A stretch of DNA of 64,000 nt from Paracoccaceae bacterium (GCA_024742705.1 JANSXZ010000018.1:1-64000), one strand, 5' to 3'; counted from the first letter of the stretch, positions 8,079 to 19,555 are shown. The notes: generated by a model from the sequence alone, not told the origin. Numbers and translations are program-made.

Positions 8079-8849
8079 ATGCCACAACCCGAAACCGCGT
8101 TGATTGTCGAGGACGACCCCAAGGTTCGGCGCGTTCTGTGCAACGTTCTGGAAGAAGGCGGGTTTTGCGTGATCGAAGCGGAAACCGCGGCGCGCACGCT
8201 GGAATTGATCGTGCGCGAGGCGCCGGCGCTGGTGACGCTGGATATCCAGCTGGGGCGTGAGAACGGGCTGGACCTGTTGCGCGACATCCGCAAGGTTTCG
8301 CAGGTGCCCGTGATCATGGTGACGGGCCGCGACGACGTGATCGACCGGGTTGTCGGGCTCGAGATCGGCGCCGACGATTACATCGTCAAACCGTTTCATG
8401 TGCGCGAGGTGCTGGCCCGCGTGCGCGCGGTGCTGCGCCGGAACGCCGCGACGGGGGCGGTCGCCGGTGCGTCGGAAACGGTGGCCACCGCCGCGCCGCC
8501 GCCGATCTACCGGGTGGACGGTCTGACGGTGATCCCGGACCGGATGCAGGTGATCGGCCGCGATGGCGACAGTTGTCCGCTGACAACGGCCGACCTGGTG
8601 TTGCTGCGGGCGTTTCTGGACCGGCCCGGCCTGGCGCTGTCGCGCGACCGGCTGATGGATCTGACCGGTGGCGCAGATTGGTCACCCCTGGACCGGACCA
8701 TCGACAACCAGGTCGCCCGGCTGCGCAAGAAGATCGAACGCGATCCCTCGGACCCCAAGCTGATCCGCACGGTGCGCGGCACCGGCTATATGTTCGCCGC
8801 CGAGGTCGATCGCGCGCCGTCCGGATCATCGCCGGCCAACAGCGCCTGA
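8079..8849 (+). CDS. OmpR-family two-component response regulator
   Basis: A 256-residue regulator. The receiver domain (6-120) has acidic pocket Asp12/Asp13, phosphoacceptor Asp55 (VTLDIQLG), the MVTGRDD switch and Lys in IVKPF. A Trans_reg_C winged helix follows (about 150-245; LTTADLVLLRAFLDRPG ... RTVRGTGYMF). The start at 8079 is chosen because it begins just before the ALIVEDD strand; the upstream in-frame start at 8019 lies within the GTATC repeats. It converges on the hybrid kinase gene and overlaps it by 64 bases, so the two are almost certainly partners despite opposite strands. Confidence 0.93.
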   Translation: MPQPETALIVEDDPKVRRVLCNVLEEGGFCVIEAETAARTLELIVREAPALVTLDIQLGRENGLDLLRDIRKVSQVPVIMVTGRDDVIDRVVGLEIGADDYIVKPFHVREVLARVRAVLRRNAATGAVAGASETVATAAPPPIYRVDGLTVIPDRMQVIGRDGDSCPLTTADLVLLRAFLDRPGLALSRDRLMDLTGGADWSPLDRTIDNQVARLRKKIERDPSDPKLIRTVRGTGYMFAAEVDRAPSGSSPANSA

Positions 8850-10366
8850 AGCCGCTGCGCCAGTTCCGCCTGGCGGTAGGGTTTGTGCAGGACATCGTGG
8901 GTTTCGCCCGGATCTATCCGGCCGCTGACCACATCGCTGGCATAGCCAGAGGTCAGCAGGACCGGCACATGTGGATGGCTCGCACGGATCCGCGCGGCCA
9001 GATCATAGCCGTTCAGCGCGCCGGGCATGACCAGATCGGAAAACACCAGATCCACCTGCGCGCCGGCCTGCATCATGGCATAAGCGGCATCGCCGCTTTC
9101 GGCTTCGGCGGTGCGATAGCCCAGATCCCGCACCCGTTCGATAGAGAGCCGCCGCAGGCGTGGATTGTCCTCGACCACCAGAACGGTCTGCCCCGCGCCG
9201 CGCGGGGTGATCGCGCCATCGCCATCGTCGCCATCGGAGGCCGCGATGGCGCCGGCCTCGTCGATGGCCGGGAAATACAGCCCGAAACTGCTGCCGTGGC
9301 CCGGTTCGCTATAGAGCGTGATATGGCCGCCGGACTGCCGCACGAAGCCATAGACCATCGCCAGCCCCAGACCGCTGCCGCCGCTTGCGGACTTGGTGGT
9401 AAAGAACGGCTCGAATGCGCGGCGCTGCGCCGCGACGGTCATGCCGGTGCCGTTGTCGCTGACCAGAAGCCGGACATAGCTGCCGGGCGCGATGTCGGTT
9501 TCCTGCGCAAGGTAGGTGCTGTCTATGGCAATCCGCGCAACCGAGATCAGCAGGTTGCCGCCGCCGGGCATCGCGTCGCGGGCATTCAGCGCCAGGTTGA
9601 TCAACGCCGATTGCAACTGCACCGGGTCGATCATCGCCTCGCAGGGGCCATCGGCGAATTCTGTGCGGATCCTGTAGGTTTCGCCGATGGTGCGTTGCAG
9701 GATCGCCAGCGTGTCGGCGCAGAGCGCGCGCAGGTCGACCCGCACGGGCTTCAGGTTGCCCTTCCTCGCAAACACCAGCAACCGCGAGGTGAGGTCGGCG
9801 CCCATTTCCGCCGAGGCCAGCGCATCGCGGATCAGCGCGACGTTGCGATCCTGGGTGCCGCGCATCTCGAGCAGCTCGAGATTGCCGATGATCACGGTAA
9901 GCAGGTTGTTGAAATCATGCGCGATTCCGCCTGTCAGCTGCCCTATGGCATCCAGCCGCTGCGACCGGGCCAATGCCTCTTGCGCGGCGCGCCTTTCGGT
10001 CAGGTCGTGCAGGATGCCCACGAACAGCGAACGCTGTGCAACCTGCGTATGGCCGACCGACAGGTGCAGCGGAAAGACCGTTCCGTCCTTGCGGCGGCCT
10101 TCCACCTCGCGGCCGCGCCCGATGATCCGCCGTTCGCCGGTGGCAATGTGATGCCGCATGAAGCCGTCGTGCCGGTCGGCCATGTCGGCGGGCATCAGAA
10201 GGTTGACGCTCTGCCCGACAAGATCTTCCGGCGCGTGCCCGAACAGCCTGCCGGCCGCGGTGTTCGCGCGCAGCATCGTGCCGGTTTCATCGGCGACGAT
10301 CATCGCATCCACCGCCGCGTCCATGATCGCGGTCAGCAGCGCGCTGTCGGTGGCTTGCCTTGTCAT
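8786..10366 (-). CDS. Hybrid histidine kinase with FixL-like PAS domain
   Basis: A 526-residue soluble kinase. PAS domain at about 5-125; HisKA with phospho-His150 (GGIAHDFNNLL) at 143-205; HATPase_c at 250-367 with N box NLALNARDAM and G boxes DNGTGM and GSGLGLAMVYG; C-terminal receiver at 393-512 with Asp444 and Lys495. The PAS sequence matches the haem-binding FixL pattern: RHDGFMRHHIATGERRIIG places His66 at the proximal haem ligand position (His200 of Bradyrhizobium FixL) and Arg86 at Arg220. No membrane segment is present. A GGAGG ribosome site precedes the start. Haem binding and oxygen sensing are inferred. Confidence 0.92.
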   Translation of the reverse strand: MTRQATDSALLTAIMDAAVDAMIVADETGTMLRANTAAGRLFGHAPEDLVGQSVNLLMPADMADRHDGFMRHHIATGERRIIGRGREVEGRRKDGTVFPLHLSVGHTQVAQRSLFVGILHDLTERRAAQEALARSQRLDAIGQLTGGIAHDFNNLLTVIIGNLELLEMRGTQDRNVALIRDALASAEMGADLTSRLLVFARKGNLKPVRVDLRALCADTLAILQRTIGETYRIRTEFADGPCEAMIDPVQLQSALINLALNARDAMPGGGNLLISVARIAIDSTYLAQETDIAPGSYVRLLVSDNGTGMTVAAQRRAFEPFFTTKSASGGSGLGLAMVYGFVRQSGGHITLYSEPGHGSSFGLYFPAIDEAGAIAASDGDDGDGAITPRGAGQTVLVVEDNPRLRRLSIERVRDLGYRTAEAESGDAAYAMMQAGAQVDLVFSDLVMPGALNGYDLAARIRASHPHVPVLLTSGYASDVVSGRIDPGETHDVLHKPYRQAELAQRLQALLAGDDPDGARSTSAANI

Positions 10367-10678
10367 CTTGGCCTCCGGTCGGGTGCGGTTCCGGGGTGCA
10401 GGATGCGGCGCGGCGGTGCTGTGCGACAGCGGCCAAAGGGTCGCGGGGGGGCGTCGGTTTGCGCTGGCCGCGGGGTGCTGTGGCGGGGTTTGAACACCGG
10501 TTTACCGTCCTTTCATGATCGCAAGGCTAGCATTTTCGCTGCCGACGGGGTTGATTTGCGTCAATCCGCGCGGCGCGGATGGCCCCGCCGCGCCGGGTCT
10601 GCGCCTGAAATCATGTGGACAGAGGTGTCGGGCGGTGTTCCATTGTGGGGCGCGCAACCAGGCCGACAGGAGACCGGG
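10367..10678. other. Divergent promoter region between kinase and TetR genes
   Basis: About 310 very GC-rich bases containing the start-side regions of the hybrid kinase (minus) and the TetR gene (plus). The only clear signal is the FNR/FixK box at 10551-10564. No gene was seen. Confidence 0.6.
10551..10564. promoter_or_regulatory. FNR/FixK-type box
   Basis: TTGATTTGCGTCAA matches TTGAT-N4-ATCAA in 9 of 10 defined positions and has the exact TTGA-N6-TCAA core used by FNR/FixK/Dnr regulators. It lies 115 bases before the TetR start and 184 bases before the kinase start. The FixK-like gene at 7262-7933 is the obvious candidate to bind it. Confidence 0.7.
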
Positions 10679-11389
10679 ATGACATCCAGCGGCGATACCG
10701 ACATGCGGCGCAAGCGGCGCGAAACCGGCGCGGCGCCGATCCTGCACCGGGACGATCCCGACAAGGATCCGCTGGTGGGGCACGTCAAGGTCACGCGCGA
10801 CGACTGGCTGAACATGGCCCGCGACACGCTGGTGCATCAGGGCATCGACGCGGTGAAGATCCTGGCGCTGGCGGACCGGCTGGGGGTCTCGCGGTCAAGC
10901 TTCTATTGGTATTTCGGCAACCGCGCCGATCTGCTGGCGGCGCTGCTGGGGCATTGGCAGACGCGCAACACCGCGCAGATCGTCGCCTATTGCGAGCGTC
11001 CCGCCGCGACGATTTCGGGCGCGGTGTGCAATTTCTTCCGGTGTTTCATAGATCCGGCCATATTCGACAGGCGGCTGGATTTCGCGGTGCGCGCCTGGGC
11101 GCGGCACGATACGGATGTGCGGGCCGCGATGGACCGTGCCGACCGCACCCGCCTTGCGGCGCTGACGGCTATGTTTGCCCGCCACGGTTATGCGCCCGAG
11201 GACGCAGATGCGCGCGCACGGATCCTGTACTTCATGCAGTTGGGATATCACGCGCTGGAGGTGGATGAACCAATGCGCACGCGGATGTCGCGGATTGCGC
11301 CCTATCTGCGGGGCTTTACCGGCGTCGAGGCGGAACCCGAGACGATCACCGCGTTTCTGGATTTCGCGCGCGGGCTGGATCTGCCCTGA
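10679..11389 (+). CDS. TetR-family transcriptional regulator
   Basis: A 236-residue TetR regulator. The helix-turn-helix lies at about 45-90 (GIDAVKILALADRLGVSRSS followed by FYWYFGNRADLLAALL), after a longer-than-usual basic N-terminal extension of about 40 residues. The start at 10679 has an ACAGGAGA ribosome site. The ligand domain gives no clue to the effector. It lies downstream of an FNR/FixK box, so it may respond to oxygen. It converges with katG across a hairpin. Confidence 0.9.
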   Translation: MTSSGDTDMRRKRRETGAAPILHRDDPDKDPLVGHVKVTRDDWLNMARDTLVHQGIDAVKILALADRLGVSRSSFYWYFGNRADLLAALLGHWQTRNTAQIVAYCERPAATISGAVCNFFRCFIDPAIFDRRLDFAVRAWARHDTDVRAAMDRADRTRLAALTAMFARHGYAPEDADARARILYFMQLGYHALEVDEPMRTRMSRIAPYLRGFTGVEAEPETITAFLDFARGLDLP

Positions 11390-11421
11390 CTGTGCCGTCG
11401 CGTCCGTCGGACGAAGGGAGA

Positions 11422-11448
11422 GGTCCGGGCGAAGATGCCGCCCGGACC
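11422..11448. terminator. Hairpin between convergent tetR and katG
   Basis: A perfect 10-bp GC-rich stem (GGTCCGGGCG and CGCCCGGACC) with a 7-base loop sits between the stop codons of the convergent genes. It has no strong T-tract on either side but is well placed as a bidirectional terminator. Confidence 0.55.
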
Positions 11449-11455
11449 CTGATCG

Positions 11456-13648
<2,193 letters not shown>

Positions 13649-13751
13649 TCATTGGTGCAACCAGAGCCATAGGCCCCTTCTGGAATGGTTCTAACTTTTG
13701 CCGACGATTAAATCCAATTGATTATTCAAAACGCAGCCATAAGCTGAGCAA

Positions 13752-14651
13752 ATGAAAAACCTGACAATCAAGCAGCTTCGCTACTTCGATGCGCTGTCGC
13801 GCCACGGCCATTTCGGGCGCGCGGCCGACTCGTGTGCAATCTCGCAACCCGCGCTTTCCCTTCAGATAAAGGAACTGGAGAGCATGTTCGGCGCGCCCTT
13901 GGTCGAACGCGGTGCCAGGCAGGTGCGACTGACCGCGATCGGCGAGGATTTCAGCCGCAAGGCGCGGCAGATCCTGGTTTCGATCGACGAACTCGAGGAT
14001 CTGGTGCGGGCGTCGCAGGGGCCGCTGGCCGGGCGGCTGCGGCTGGGCGTGATCCCCACGGTGGCGCCCTATCTGTTGCCGGGCATCATCGCGACGTTGT
14101 TTGCAAAACTGCCGGATGTGGATCTGGAGGTGCGCGAATCCGTGACCGGATCGCTGATTTCCGATCTGCTCGAATCGCGGCTGGACCTGGCGATAGCCGC
14201 GCTGCCGGTGTCCGAGCCGGCGTTGCATGAGTTCGCGCTGTTCGAGGAGGATTTCGTTCTGATCCGGCCCGCGGCGGATGCCGGTAAACCCGTGCCCGGT
14301 CCGGCGATGTTGCAGACAATGCGGCTGTTGTTGCTGGAGGAGGGGCACTGCTTTCGCGATCAGGCGCTGTCGTTCTGCAAGTTCCGCGAAACCCAGCCGC
14401 GCCAGATGATGGAAGGCAGTTCGCTGTCCACGCTAGTGCAGATGGTCGGCGCGGGAATGGGCGTGACGCTGTTGCCGGAAATGGCGCTGGCGCTTGAAAC
14501 CCGCGCGGCACAGGTGGACACGGCGCGGTTTCCGCCGCCGGCGCCGGCACGGCGCATCGGGATCGTCTGGCGCAAGAGCAATCCGCTGGCCGATCAACTG
14601 GCCGAGATATCCGCGATGATCCGCGGCGCGGCCGTAGCCGCGCCGCGCTGA
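13752..14651 (+). CDS. oxyR: Hydrogen-peroxide-sensing LysR regulator OxyR
   Basis: A 299-residue LysR regulator. The N-terminal helix-turn-helix is at 1-60 (TIKQLRYFDALSRHGHFGRA). The redox pair is present as Cys200 and Cys209 in EEGHCFRDQALSFC, matching the nine-residue spacing of E. coli Cys199/Cys208. Divergence from katG confirms the assignment. Peroxide-formed disulfide would activate katG transcription. No clear OxyR consensus could be picked out by eye in the 115-base intergenic region. Confidence 0.95.
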   Translation: MKNLTIKQLRYFDALSRHGHFGRAADSCAISQPALSLQIKELESMFGAPLVERGARQVRLTAIGEDFSRKARQILVSIDELEDLVRASQGPLAGRLRLGVIPTVAPYLLPGIIATLFAKLPDVDLEVRESVTGSLISDLLESRLDLAIAALPVSEPALHEFALFEEDFVLIRPAADAGKPVPGPAMLQTMRLLLLEEGHCFRDQALSFCKFRETQPRQMMEGSSLSTLVQMVGAGMGVTLLPEMALALETRAAQVDTARFPPPAPARRIGIVWRKSNPLADQLAEISAMIRGAAVAAPR

Positions 14652-14667
14652 TACGCGGTGCCGCGCG

Positions 14668-15801
14668 TCAGGTCAGACGCATCACCAGCGCCGCCATCAA
14701 CCGGGCGCGTTCGGTCAGACTGGAGATTTCGATGTGTTCGTTCAGGGTGTGCAGGCCGTTGCCGCGCACGCCCAGACCGTCCAGCGTGGCAATGCCCATC
14801 GCGCCGGTGAAATTGCCATCAGAGCCGCCGCCCGAGCTTTCGCAGCTCAGATCGAAACCGATTTCCGCCGCGATTTCGCGGGCGATTTCGTACATCGCCA
14901 TGGTGCCCGGCTGATCGGGTTCCCAGACCGGCCGTGTCACACCGCGGGTCACGATGAAATCGGCGCCGTTCACGGTGCCCTGAAGCGCCAGCATCCGCGC
15001 GACGCCATCGTCGAGATCGCTCTGCTTCTTGGCCATGCTCAGCGCCTCGGCGTCGCAGGACGACGACACGCAGTTCACCCATTGACCGGCATGGATAACG
15101 CCCACCGAAAAGGTACAGTCGGGGCCGGTCATGTCTTCGATCTCGATGATCCGGCGGGCCATCGCGTTGATCGCCGATGTGCCGTCGGACAGCCGCGCGC
15201 CTGCGTGGCTGGGTTGGCCCACGGTGCGCAGGTTGAACCGCGCGATGGCATAGCGCCCGATGGTGCAGCCGCCATCGGGGCGCGCGGGTTCGGGCACCAG
15301 GACGTATTTGTTGCGCGCGGCCTCGGCCTCGATCAGGGCGCGTGTCGATGGCGTTCCGACCTCTTCATCCGGGGTGAACAGAACCGTCACCGGCAGCGGC
15401 GTGCGCGCGCCGGCGCGGGCCAACTGGCGCAGCGCCTCGACGCTGGCGAAATTGCCGCCTTTCATGTCCATGATGCCGGGACCATAGCAGATGTCGCCGT
15501 CGACGCGGAAGGGCAGCACATCCAGCGTGCCGACCGGGTGCACCGTGTCCATGTGGCCGGCGATGAGGATGCCGGGCACCTTGCCCTGATCGGGATGCGG
15601 CAGGCGCACCCGCAGGCAGCCGCCAAAGCCCATGCGGCCGGGTATGCGTTCGATGGTGCCAAGGCCGGCCATGTCATAGGCCGCCATATCGAGCATCCGG
15701 TCCACCGCGGCGGCATCGTGGGTGGGGCTTTCGCATTCGATCCAGGGCTTCAGCCCGGCCAGCATTTCATGCGTGTCGAATGGCAGATTGAGCGGGTTCA
15801 T
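14668..15801 (-). CDS. M20 metallopeptidase, carboxypeptidase G2-like
   Basis: A 377-residue di-zinc M20 peptidase. Metal motifs are in order: GHMDTVHP, GPGIMDMKGG, PDEEVG and the C-terminal GLHTLNEHIEISSL. The dimerisation lid domain occupies about 180-290. Overall it resembles glutamate carboxypeptidase G2, which cleaves C-terminal Glu from peptides or folates. It has no signal peptide and so acts in the cytosol. It is the last gene of the MlrC-Opp-M20-M20 operon, 10 bases after the preceding M20 gene, with a GAGGA ribosome site. Confidence 0.88.
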   Translation of the reverse strand: MNPLNLPFDTHEMLAGLKPWIECESPTHDAAAVDRMLDMAAYDMAGLGTIERIPGRMGFGGCLRVRLPHPDQGKVPGILIAGHMDTVHPVGTLDVLPFRVDGDICYGPGIMDMKGGNFASVEALRQLARAGARTPLPVTVLFTPDEEVGTPSTRALIEAEAARNKYVLVPEPARPDGGCTIGRYAIARFNLRTVGQPSHAGARLSDGTSAINAMARRIIEIEDMTGPDCTFSVGVIHAGQWVNCVSSSCDAEALSMAKKQSDLDDGVARMLALQGTVNGADFIVTRGVTRPVWEPDQPGTMAMYEIAREIAAEIGFDLSCESSGGGSDGNFTGAMGIATLDGLGVRGNGLHTLNEHIEISSLTERARLMAALVMRLT

Positions 15802-15811
15802 GGGTGTATCC

Positions 15812-16978
15812 TCAGGCGGCTGGGCTGCGGCGTTCGACGATGCGGGCCATGATCGAGGCGCCGACCGGCAGGATTTCGGGATCCAGAAAGAACGACGGGT
15901 TGTGCAGGCCCGTGGTTCCGGAGTGTCCGACCCGGCAATAGGCGCCGGGCACGACCTTCAGCATGTCCGCGAAGTCTTCCGAGCCGGTGGCCGGTTCGTC
16001 GTTGCCCGAGATGTTTTCCGCGCCGACGATATCTGTGGCCGCTTCCATATAGGCGTCAGACAGCGTGTCGTCGTTGACCAGCACATCGAAGATGTTGCGC
16101 AGGTCGATACGGATTTCCACGCCATAGCCCTTGGCGAAACCCTCGCACAGTTCCTTCATCCGGGTTTCGGCGATATCGCGCACCTCGTCCTTGAAGTAGC
16201 GGATGGTGCCGGCCAGCGTCGCGGTGTCGGGCACGATGTTGTAGGCCGATCCGGCGTGCAGCTGTGTCACCGACAGCACGCAGGCATCCAGCGGTGCCAC
16301 ATTGCGCGAAAGGATCGTCTGGAACTGACCGACAAGCGCCGCGGCGATCACCAGCGGATCGCGCGATTGCTGCGGCATCGCGGCATGGCTGCCCTTGCCT
16401 TGCACGGTGATGTCGAAGAACGATGCACCGGCCATCGCCGCGCCCTTGCAGATGCCCACGGTGCCGGGCTGGCCGTTGGGGGAATTGTGCATTCCGTAGA
16501 TCTCGTCGCAGGGGAACTGATCGAACAGCCCGGCCTTCAACATGCCGCGCGCGCCGCCCAGGCCTTCCTCGGCGGGTTGAAAGATCAACACGGCGGTGCC
16601 GGCGAAATCGCGCGTTGAAACCAGGTGCTTGGCCGCGCCCAGCAGCATCGTGGTGTGGCTGTCATGGCCGCAGGCGTGCATCACGCCGGGCGTTTTCGAC
16701 GAATAGGGCAGGTTGGTTTCCTCGTGGATCGGCAGCGCGTCCATATCCGCGCGCAGCCCGATCCGGCGGTTGCCTTCGTGCTTGCCCTTGATCAGCCCGA
16801 CGACGCCGGTGCCGGCGATGCCTTCATGCACCTCGTCGACGCCGTATTCGCGCAGCTTTTCGGCCACCACCCTCGCGGTGCGCTGTTCCTGAAAGCCGAT
16901 TTCAGGATGCGCGTGCAGATCCTTGAAGATCTCGGTCAGTTCGGCGGTGCTTTCTTCGATGATCGGCAGAATGCCCAT
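15812..16978 (-). CDS. M20 amidohydrolase (hippurate/IAA-amino acid hydrolase type)
   Basis: A 388-residue M20D amidohydrolase. Signature segments are DLHAHPEIGFQEQRTA, the metal-binding MHACGHDSHTTMLLGAAKHL and PAEEGLGGARGML. Such enzymes release acyl groups from N-acyl amino acids or cleave dipeptide-like amides in the cytosol. The start at 16978 aligns with the family N-terminus and has an AAGGAA ribosome site. A longer in-frame start at 17059 would overlap the ABC ATPase gene. It follows that gene by about 30 bases in the same operon. Confidence 0.9.
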   Translation of the reverse strand: MGILPIIEESTAELTEIFKDLHAHPEIGFQEQRTARVVAEKLREYGVDEVHEGIAGTGVVGLIKGKHEGNRRIGLRADMDALPIHEETNLPYSSKTPGVMHACGHDSHTTMLLGAAKHLVSTRDFAGTAVLIFQPAEEGLGGARGMLKAGLFDQFPCDEIYGMHNSPNGQPGTVGICKGAAMAGASFFDITVQGKGSHAAMPQQSRDPLVIAAALVGQFQTILSRNVAPLDACVLSVTQLHAGSAYNIVPDTATLAGTIRYFKDEVRDIAETRMKELCEGFAKGYGVEIRIDLRNIFDVLVNDDTLSDAYMEAATDIVGAENISGNDEPATGSEDFADMLKVVPGAYCRVGHSGTTGLHNPSFFLDPEILPVGASIMARIVERRSPAA

Positions 16979-17009
16979 TTCAACGGTTCCTTGATGTGTG
17001 TTCAGTGTT

Positions 17010-18659
17010 TCAGCCGCCCGCGGCGGGGGCGGATTCGGCAAAGGGGCGGAAATTGGCAAAGTCCCAGTGGCGCCCCGGCGCGGCCGCGATCAGCGCCTTG
17101 GTGTAATCCTGTTGGGGCTGTCCCAGAACCTGGGCCGCGGGCCCGTATTCGACGACGCGCCCGAATTGCATCACCATGACCTCGTCGCAGATCTGTGCGG
17201 CCACGCCCAGATCATGGGTGATGAACAGGATGCCGAGGCCCAGCCGCTCTTGCAGTTCGGCGAGCAGGTCCAGAACCTGCGCCTGCACCGACACGTCCAG
17301 CGCCGATACCGCCTCGTCGGCGACCAGAACGTCGGGATCCATCGCCAGCGCCCGCGCGATGGCGATGCGCTGGCGCTGACCGCCCGAAAACTGGTGCGGG
17401 AAACGATCGACCGCGCTTGCCGGCAGCCCGACCAGCTCCAGCAATTCGCGTGCGCGCGCCATTGCCGCCTCTTGCGAGACGCCGAAGTTCAGCGGGCCCT
17501 CGATGATCGACTGGCCGACCTCGATGCGCGGGTTGAGCGATCGCATCGGATCCTGAAACACGATCTGGATATTCTTGCGCTGGGGTTTCAGCTCTTTCTG
17601 GCTGAGCGTGGCGATATCCTGACCTCCCACCGTGATGCTGCCCGATGTCGGATCGATCAGCCGCATGATGCAGCGCGCGACGGTGGATTTGCCCGATCCG
17701 CTTTCGCCGACGATCCCCAGCGTGCGCCCCTGCATCAGTTTCAGCGAAACGTCCTGGGCCGCCTTCACTTCGCGGGATTTGAAGATCAGGCCGGTGCCGC
17801 CATAGGTCTTGCACAGGTCATCCGTCTTCAGCACGATCTTTTCGCTGCGGTCGGATCGGGGCGGGCGCGGCACCTGGCTGGGCACCGAACGCAGAAGGTC
17901 GCGGGTGTAATCCGTCTGCGGATGGCGCAGCAGGTTGTCGACATTCTGTGTTTCCATCACCTCGCCCAGTTTCAGAACGGTCACGTCGTCGGCGATTTCC
18001 GACACCACGCCCATGTCGTGGGTGATGAACAGAACCGCCGAACCCTGCTGTTCGCGCAGTTCGCGGATCAGTGTCAGGATCTGCGCCTGCGTGGTCACAT
18101 CCAGCGCGGTCGTCGGTTCGTCGGCGATCAGAAGCTGGGGGCGCATGATCAGCGCCATGGCGATCATGATCCGCTGGCGCTGACCGCCCGAAAGCTGATG
18201 CGGGAAACTGCGGTAGAGTTTCTCGATATCGGGCAGGTGCACCGCGTCCATCATCTCGAGCGTCTTGCGGCGACGTTCGGATTGCCCGAGGTCACTGTGG
18301 AACTCGAGCACCTCCTCGATCTGCTGACCGACACGGGCGACCGGGTTCAGCGCGGTCATCGGCTCCTGAAAGATCATCGACATGGCCGTGGCGCGCAGGT
18401 TGCGCATCCGGCCCGGCGACGCGCCGAGCAGTTCCTCGCCCTTGAGCCGGATCGACGACCCTTCCAGCGGCGAGAGAACCTTGGGAAGAAGCCCCATGGT
18501 GGCCAGCGCCGACAGCGACTTGCCCGATCCGCTTTCACCGACCAGGCACATCGTCTGGCCCGGCTGGATCTTCAGGTTCAGGCCCTTGACGACCTGCTTG
18601 TCCGAATCGCCGTTCAGCGCGATGCGCAGGTTGCTGATTTCAAGAAGGCTGTCGCTCAT
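17010..18659 (-). CDS. Fused dipeptide ABC transporter ATPase (OppD-OppF type)
   Basis: A 549-residue protein with two complete ABC ATPase domains. The first Walker A is GESGSGKS at 41-48, followed by [12 protein letters not shown] and LLIADEPTT. The second Walker A is near residue 315, followed by [13 protein letters not shown] and VLVADEAVS. Short oligopeptide-type C-terminal extensions follow each domain. In most systems DppD and DppF are separate genes, but fused forms are frequent in alphaproteobacteria. It energises the adjacent permease pair and overlaps the upstream permease stop by 4 bases. Confidence 0.95.
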   Translation of the reverse strand: MSDSLLEISNLRIALNGDSDKQVVKGLNLKIQPGQTMCLVGESGSGKSLSALATMGLLPKVLSPLEGSSIRLKGEELLGASPGRMRNLRATAMSMIFQEPMTALNPVARVGQQIEEVLEFHSDLGQSERRRKTLEMMDAVHLPDIEKLYRSFPHQLSGGQRQRIMIAMALIMRPQLLIADEPTTALDVTTQAQILTLIRELREQQGSAVLFITHDMGVVSEIADDVTVLKLGEVMETQNVDNLLRHPQTDYTRDLLRSVPSQVPRPPRSDRSEKIVLKTDDLCKTYGGTGLIFKSREVKAAQDVSLKLMQGRTLGIVGESGSGKSTVARCIMRLIDPTSGSITVGGQDIATLSQKELKPQRKNIQIVFQDPMRSLNPRIEVGQSIIEGPLNFGVSQEAAMARARELLELVGLPASAVDRFPHQFSGGQRQRIAIARALAMDPDVLVADEAVSALDVSVQAQVLDLLAELQERLGLGILFITHDLGVAAQICDEVMVMQFGRVVEYGPAAQVLGQPQQDYTKALIAAAPGRHWDFANFRPFAESAPAAGG

Positions 18660-19555
18660 CGGTCGATGCCCCGCTGTGCCATGCGTGGGTCGAGCGCATC
18701 GCGCACCGCGTCACCCAGCAGGTTGATGGAAAGGATCGCAACCGAGACGATCAGGCCCGGCCACAGAACGATGCCCGGATTGATCTGGAAATAGATCCGG
18801 CCCTCGGCCATGATGTTGCCCCAGCTCGGTGTCTCGGGGTTTATGCCCGCGCCGAGGAACGAAAGGATCGCTTCGGTCAGGATCGCGCTGGCGCAGATGT
18901 ATGTGCCCTGGATGATCAGCGGTGCAACGGTGTTGGGCACAAGGTGCCTGCGCATGATCAGCCAGGTCGACGATCCGGCGGCGATGGCGGCCTCGACATA
19001 GGGTTCCTCGCGGGCCGACAGCACGACAGACCGTACCAGACGCACCACGCGCGGCACCTCGGGAATGGTTATCGCCACCAGAACCGTCCACAGCGACGCG
19101 CCCCACAGCGATACGATGGCGATGGCCAGCAACACGTTGGGAATGGCCATCAGGCCATCGACCATGCGCATCAGAACCGCGTCCAGCCAGCGGATGTAAC
19201 CCGCCAACAGCCCCAGCACCAGCCCGGCGAAGACCGCCGCGATGGCCGCGCCCACCCCCACGACCAGCGAGATGCGGCCGCCGGTGACAATGCGCGAAAA
19301 CAGATCGCGGCCGAAGGCGTCGGTGCCCAGCCAGTATGTATCGCTGGGCGGTTTCAGGCGCTCGGACGGCGTCAGCCGGACCGGATCGTGCGGCACGACC
19401 CAGGTGGCAAAGATCGCTGACAGCACGACGATGGCCAGCAGAACGGTCGCCAGCAGGACGATCGGGCTGGAGGTCACGATTTCGCGGACCCTGGTCAGGG
19501 CGGTGGTGGTATCGCGCGGGGGCGCGGCCACGGTGGCGGTGGTCTGGTCGGTCAT
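18656..19555 (-). CDS. Peptide ABC transporter permease (DppC/OppC type)
   Basis: A 299-residue inner-membrane permease with an OppC N-terminal segment and about six membrane helices. The EAA loop is EEPYVEAAIAAGSSTWLIMR. The C-terminus ends with the family-typical LLGDAVRDALDPRM. It is translationally coupled to its neighbours by 4-base ATGA overlaps on both sides. It forms the channel together with the DppB-type permease. Confidence 0.95.
   Translation of the reverse strand: MTDQTTATVAAPPRDTTTALTRVREIVTSSPIVLLATVLLAIVVLSAIFATWVVPHDPVRLTPSERLKPPSDTYWLGTDAFGRDLFSRIVTGGRISLVVGVGAAIAAVFAGLVLGLLAGYIRWLDAVLMRMVDGLMAIPNVLLAIAIVSLWGASLWTVLVAITIPEVPRVVRLVRSVVLSAREEPYVEAAIAAGSSTWLIMRRHLVPNTVAPLIIQGTYICASAILTEAILSFLGAGINPETPSWGNIMAEGRIYFQINPGIVLWPGLIVSVAILSINLLGDAVRDALDPRMAQRGIDR

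Noticed and set aside
8573-11389. 938-codon plus-strand open frame across the kinase gene
   Set aside because: Only its last 236 codons are a real TetR gene; the rest is antisense to the hybrid kinase and has no recognisable domain, a common artefact of high GC content.
13700-13725. FNR-like dyad in the katG/oxyR region
   Set aside because: TTGATTATTCAA has only a 4-base spacer between the TTGA and TCAA half-sites, not the 6 bases needed for an FNR/FixK box.
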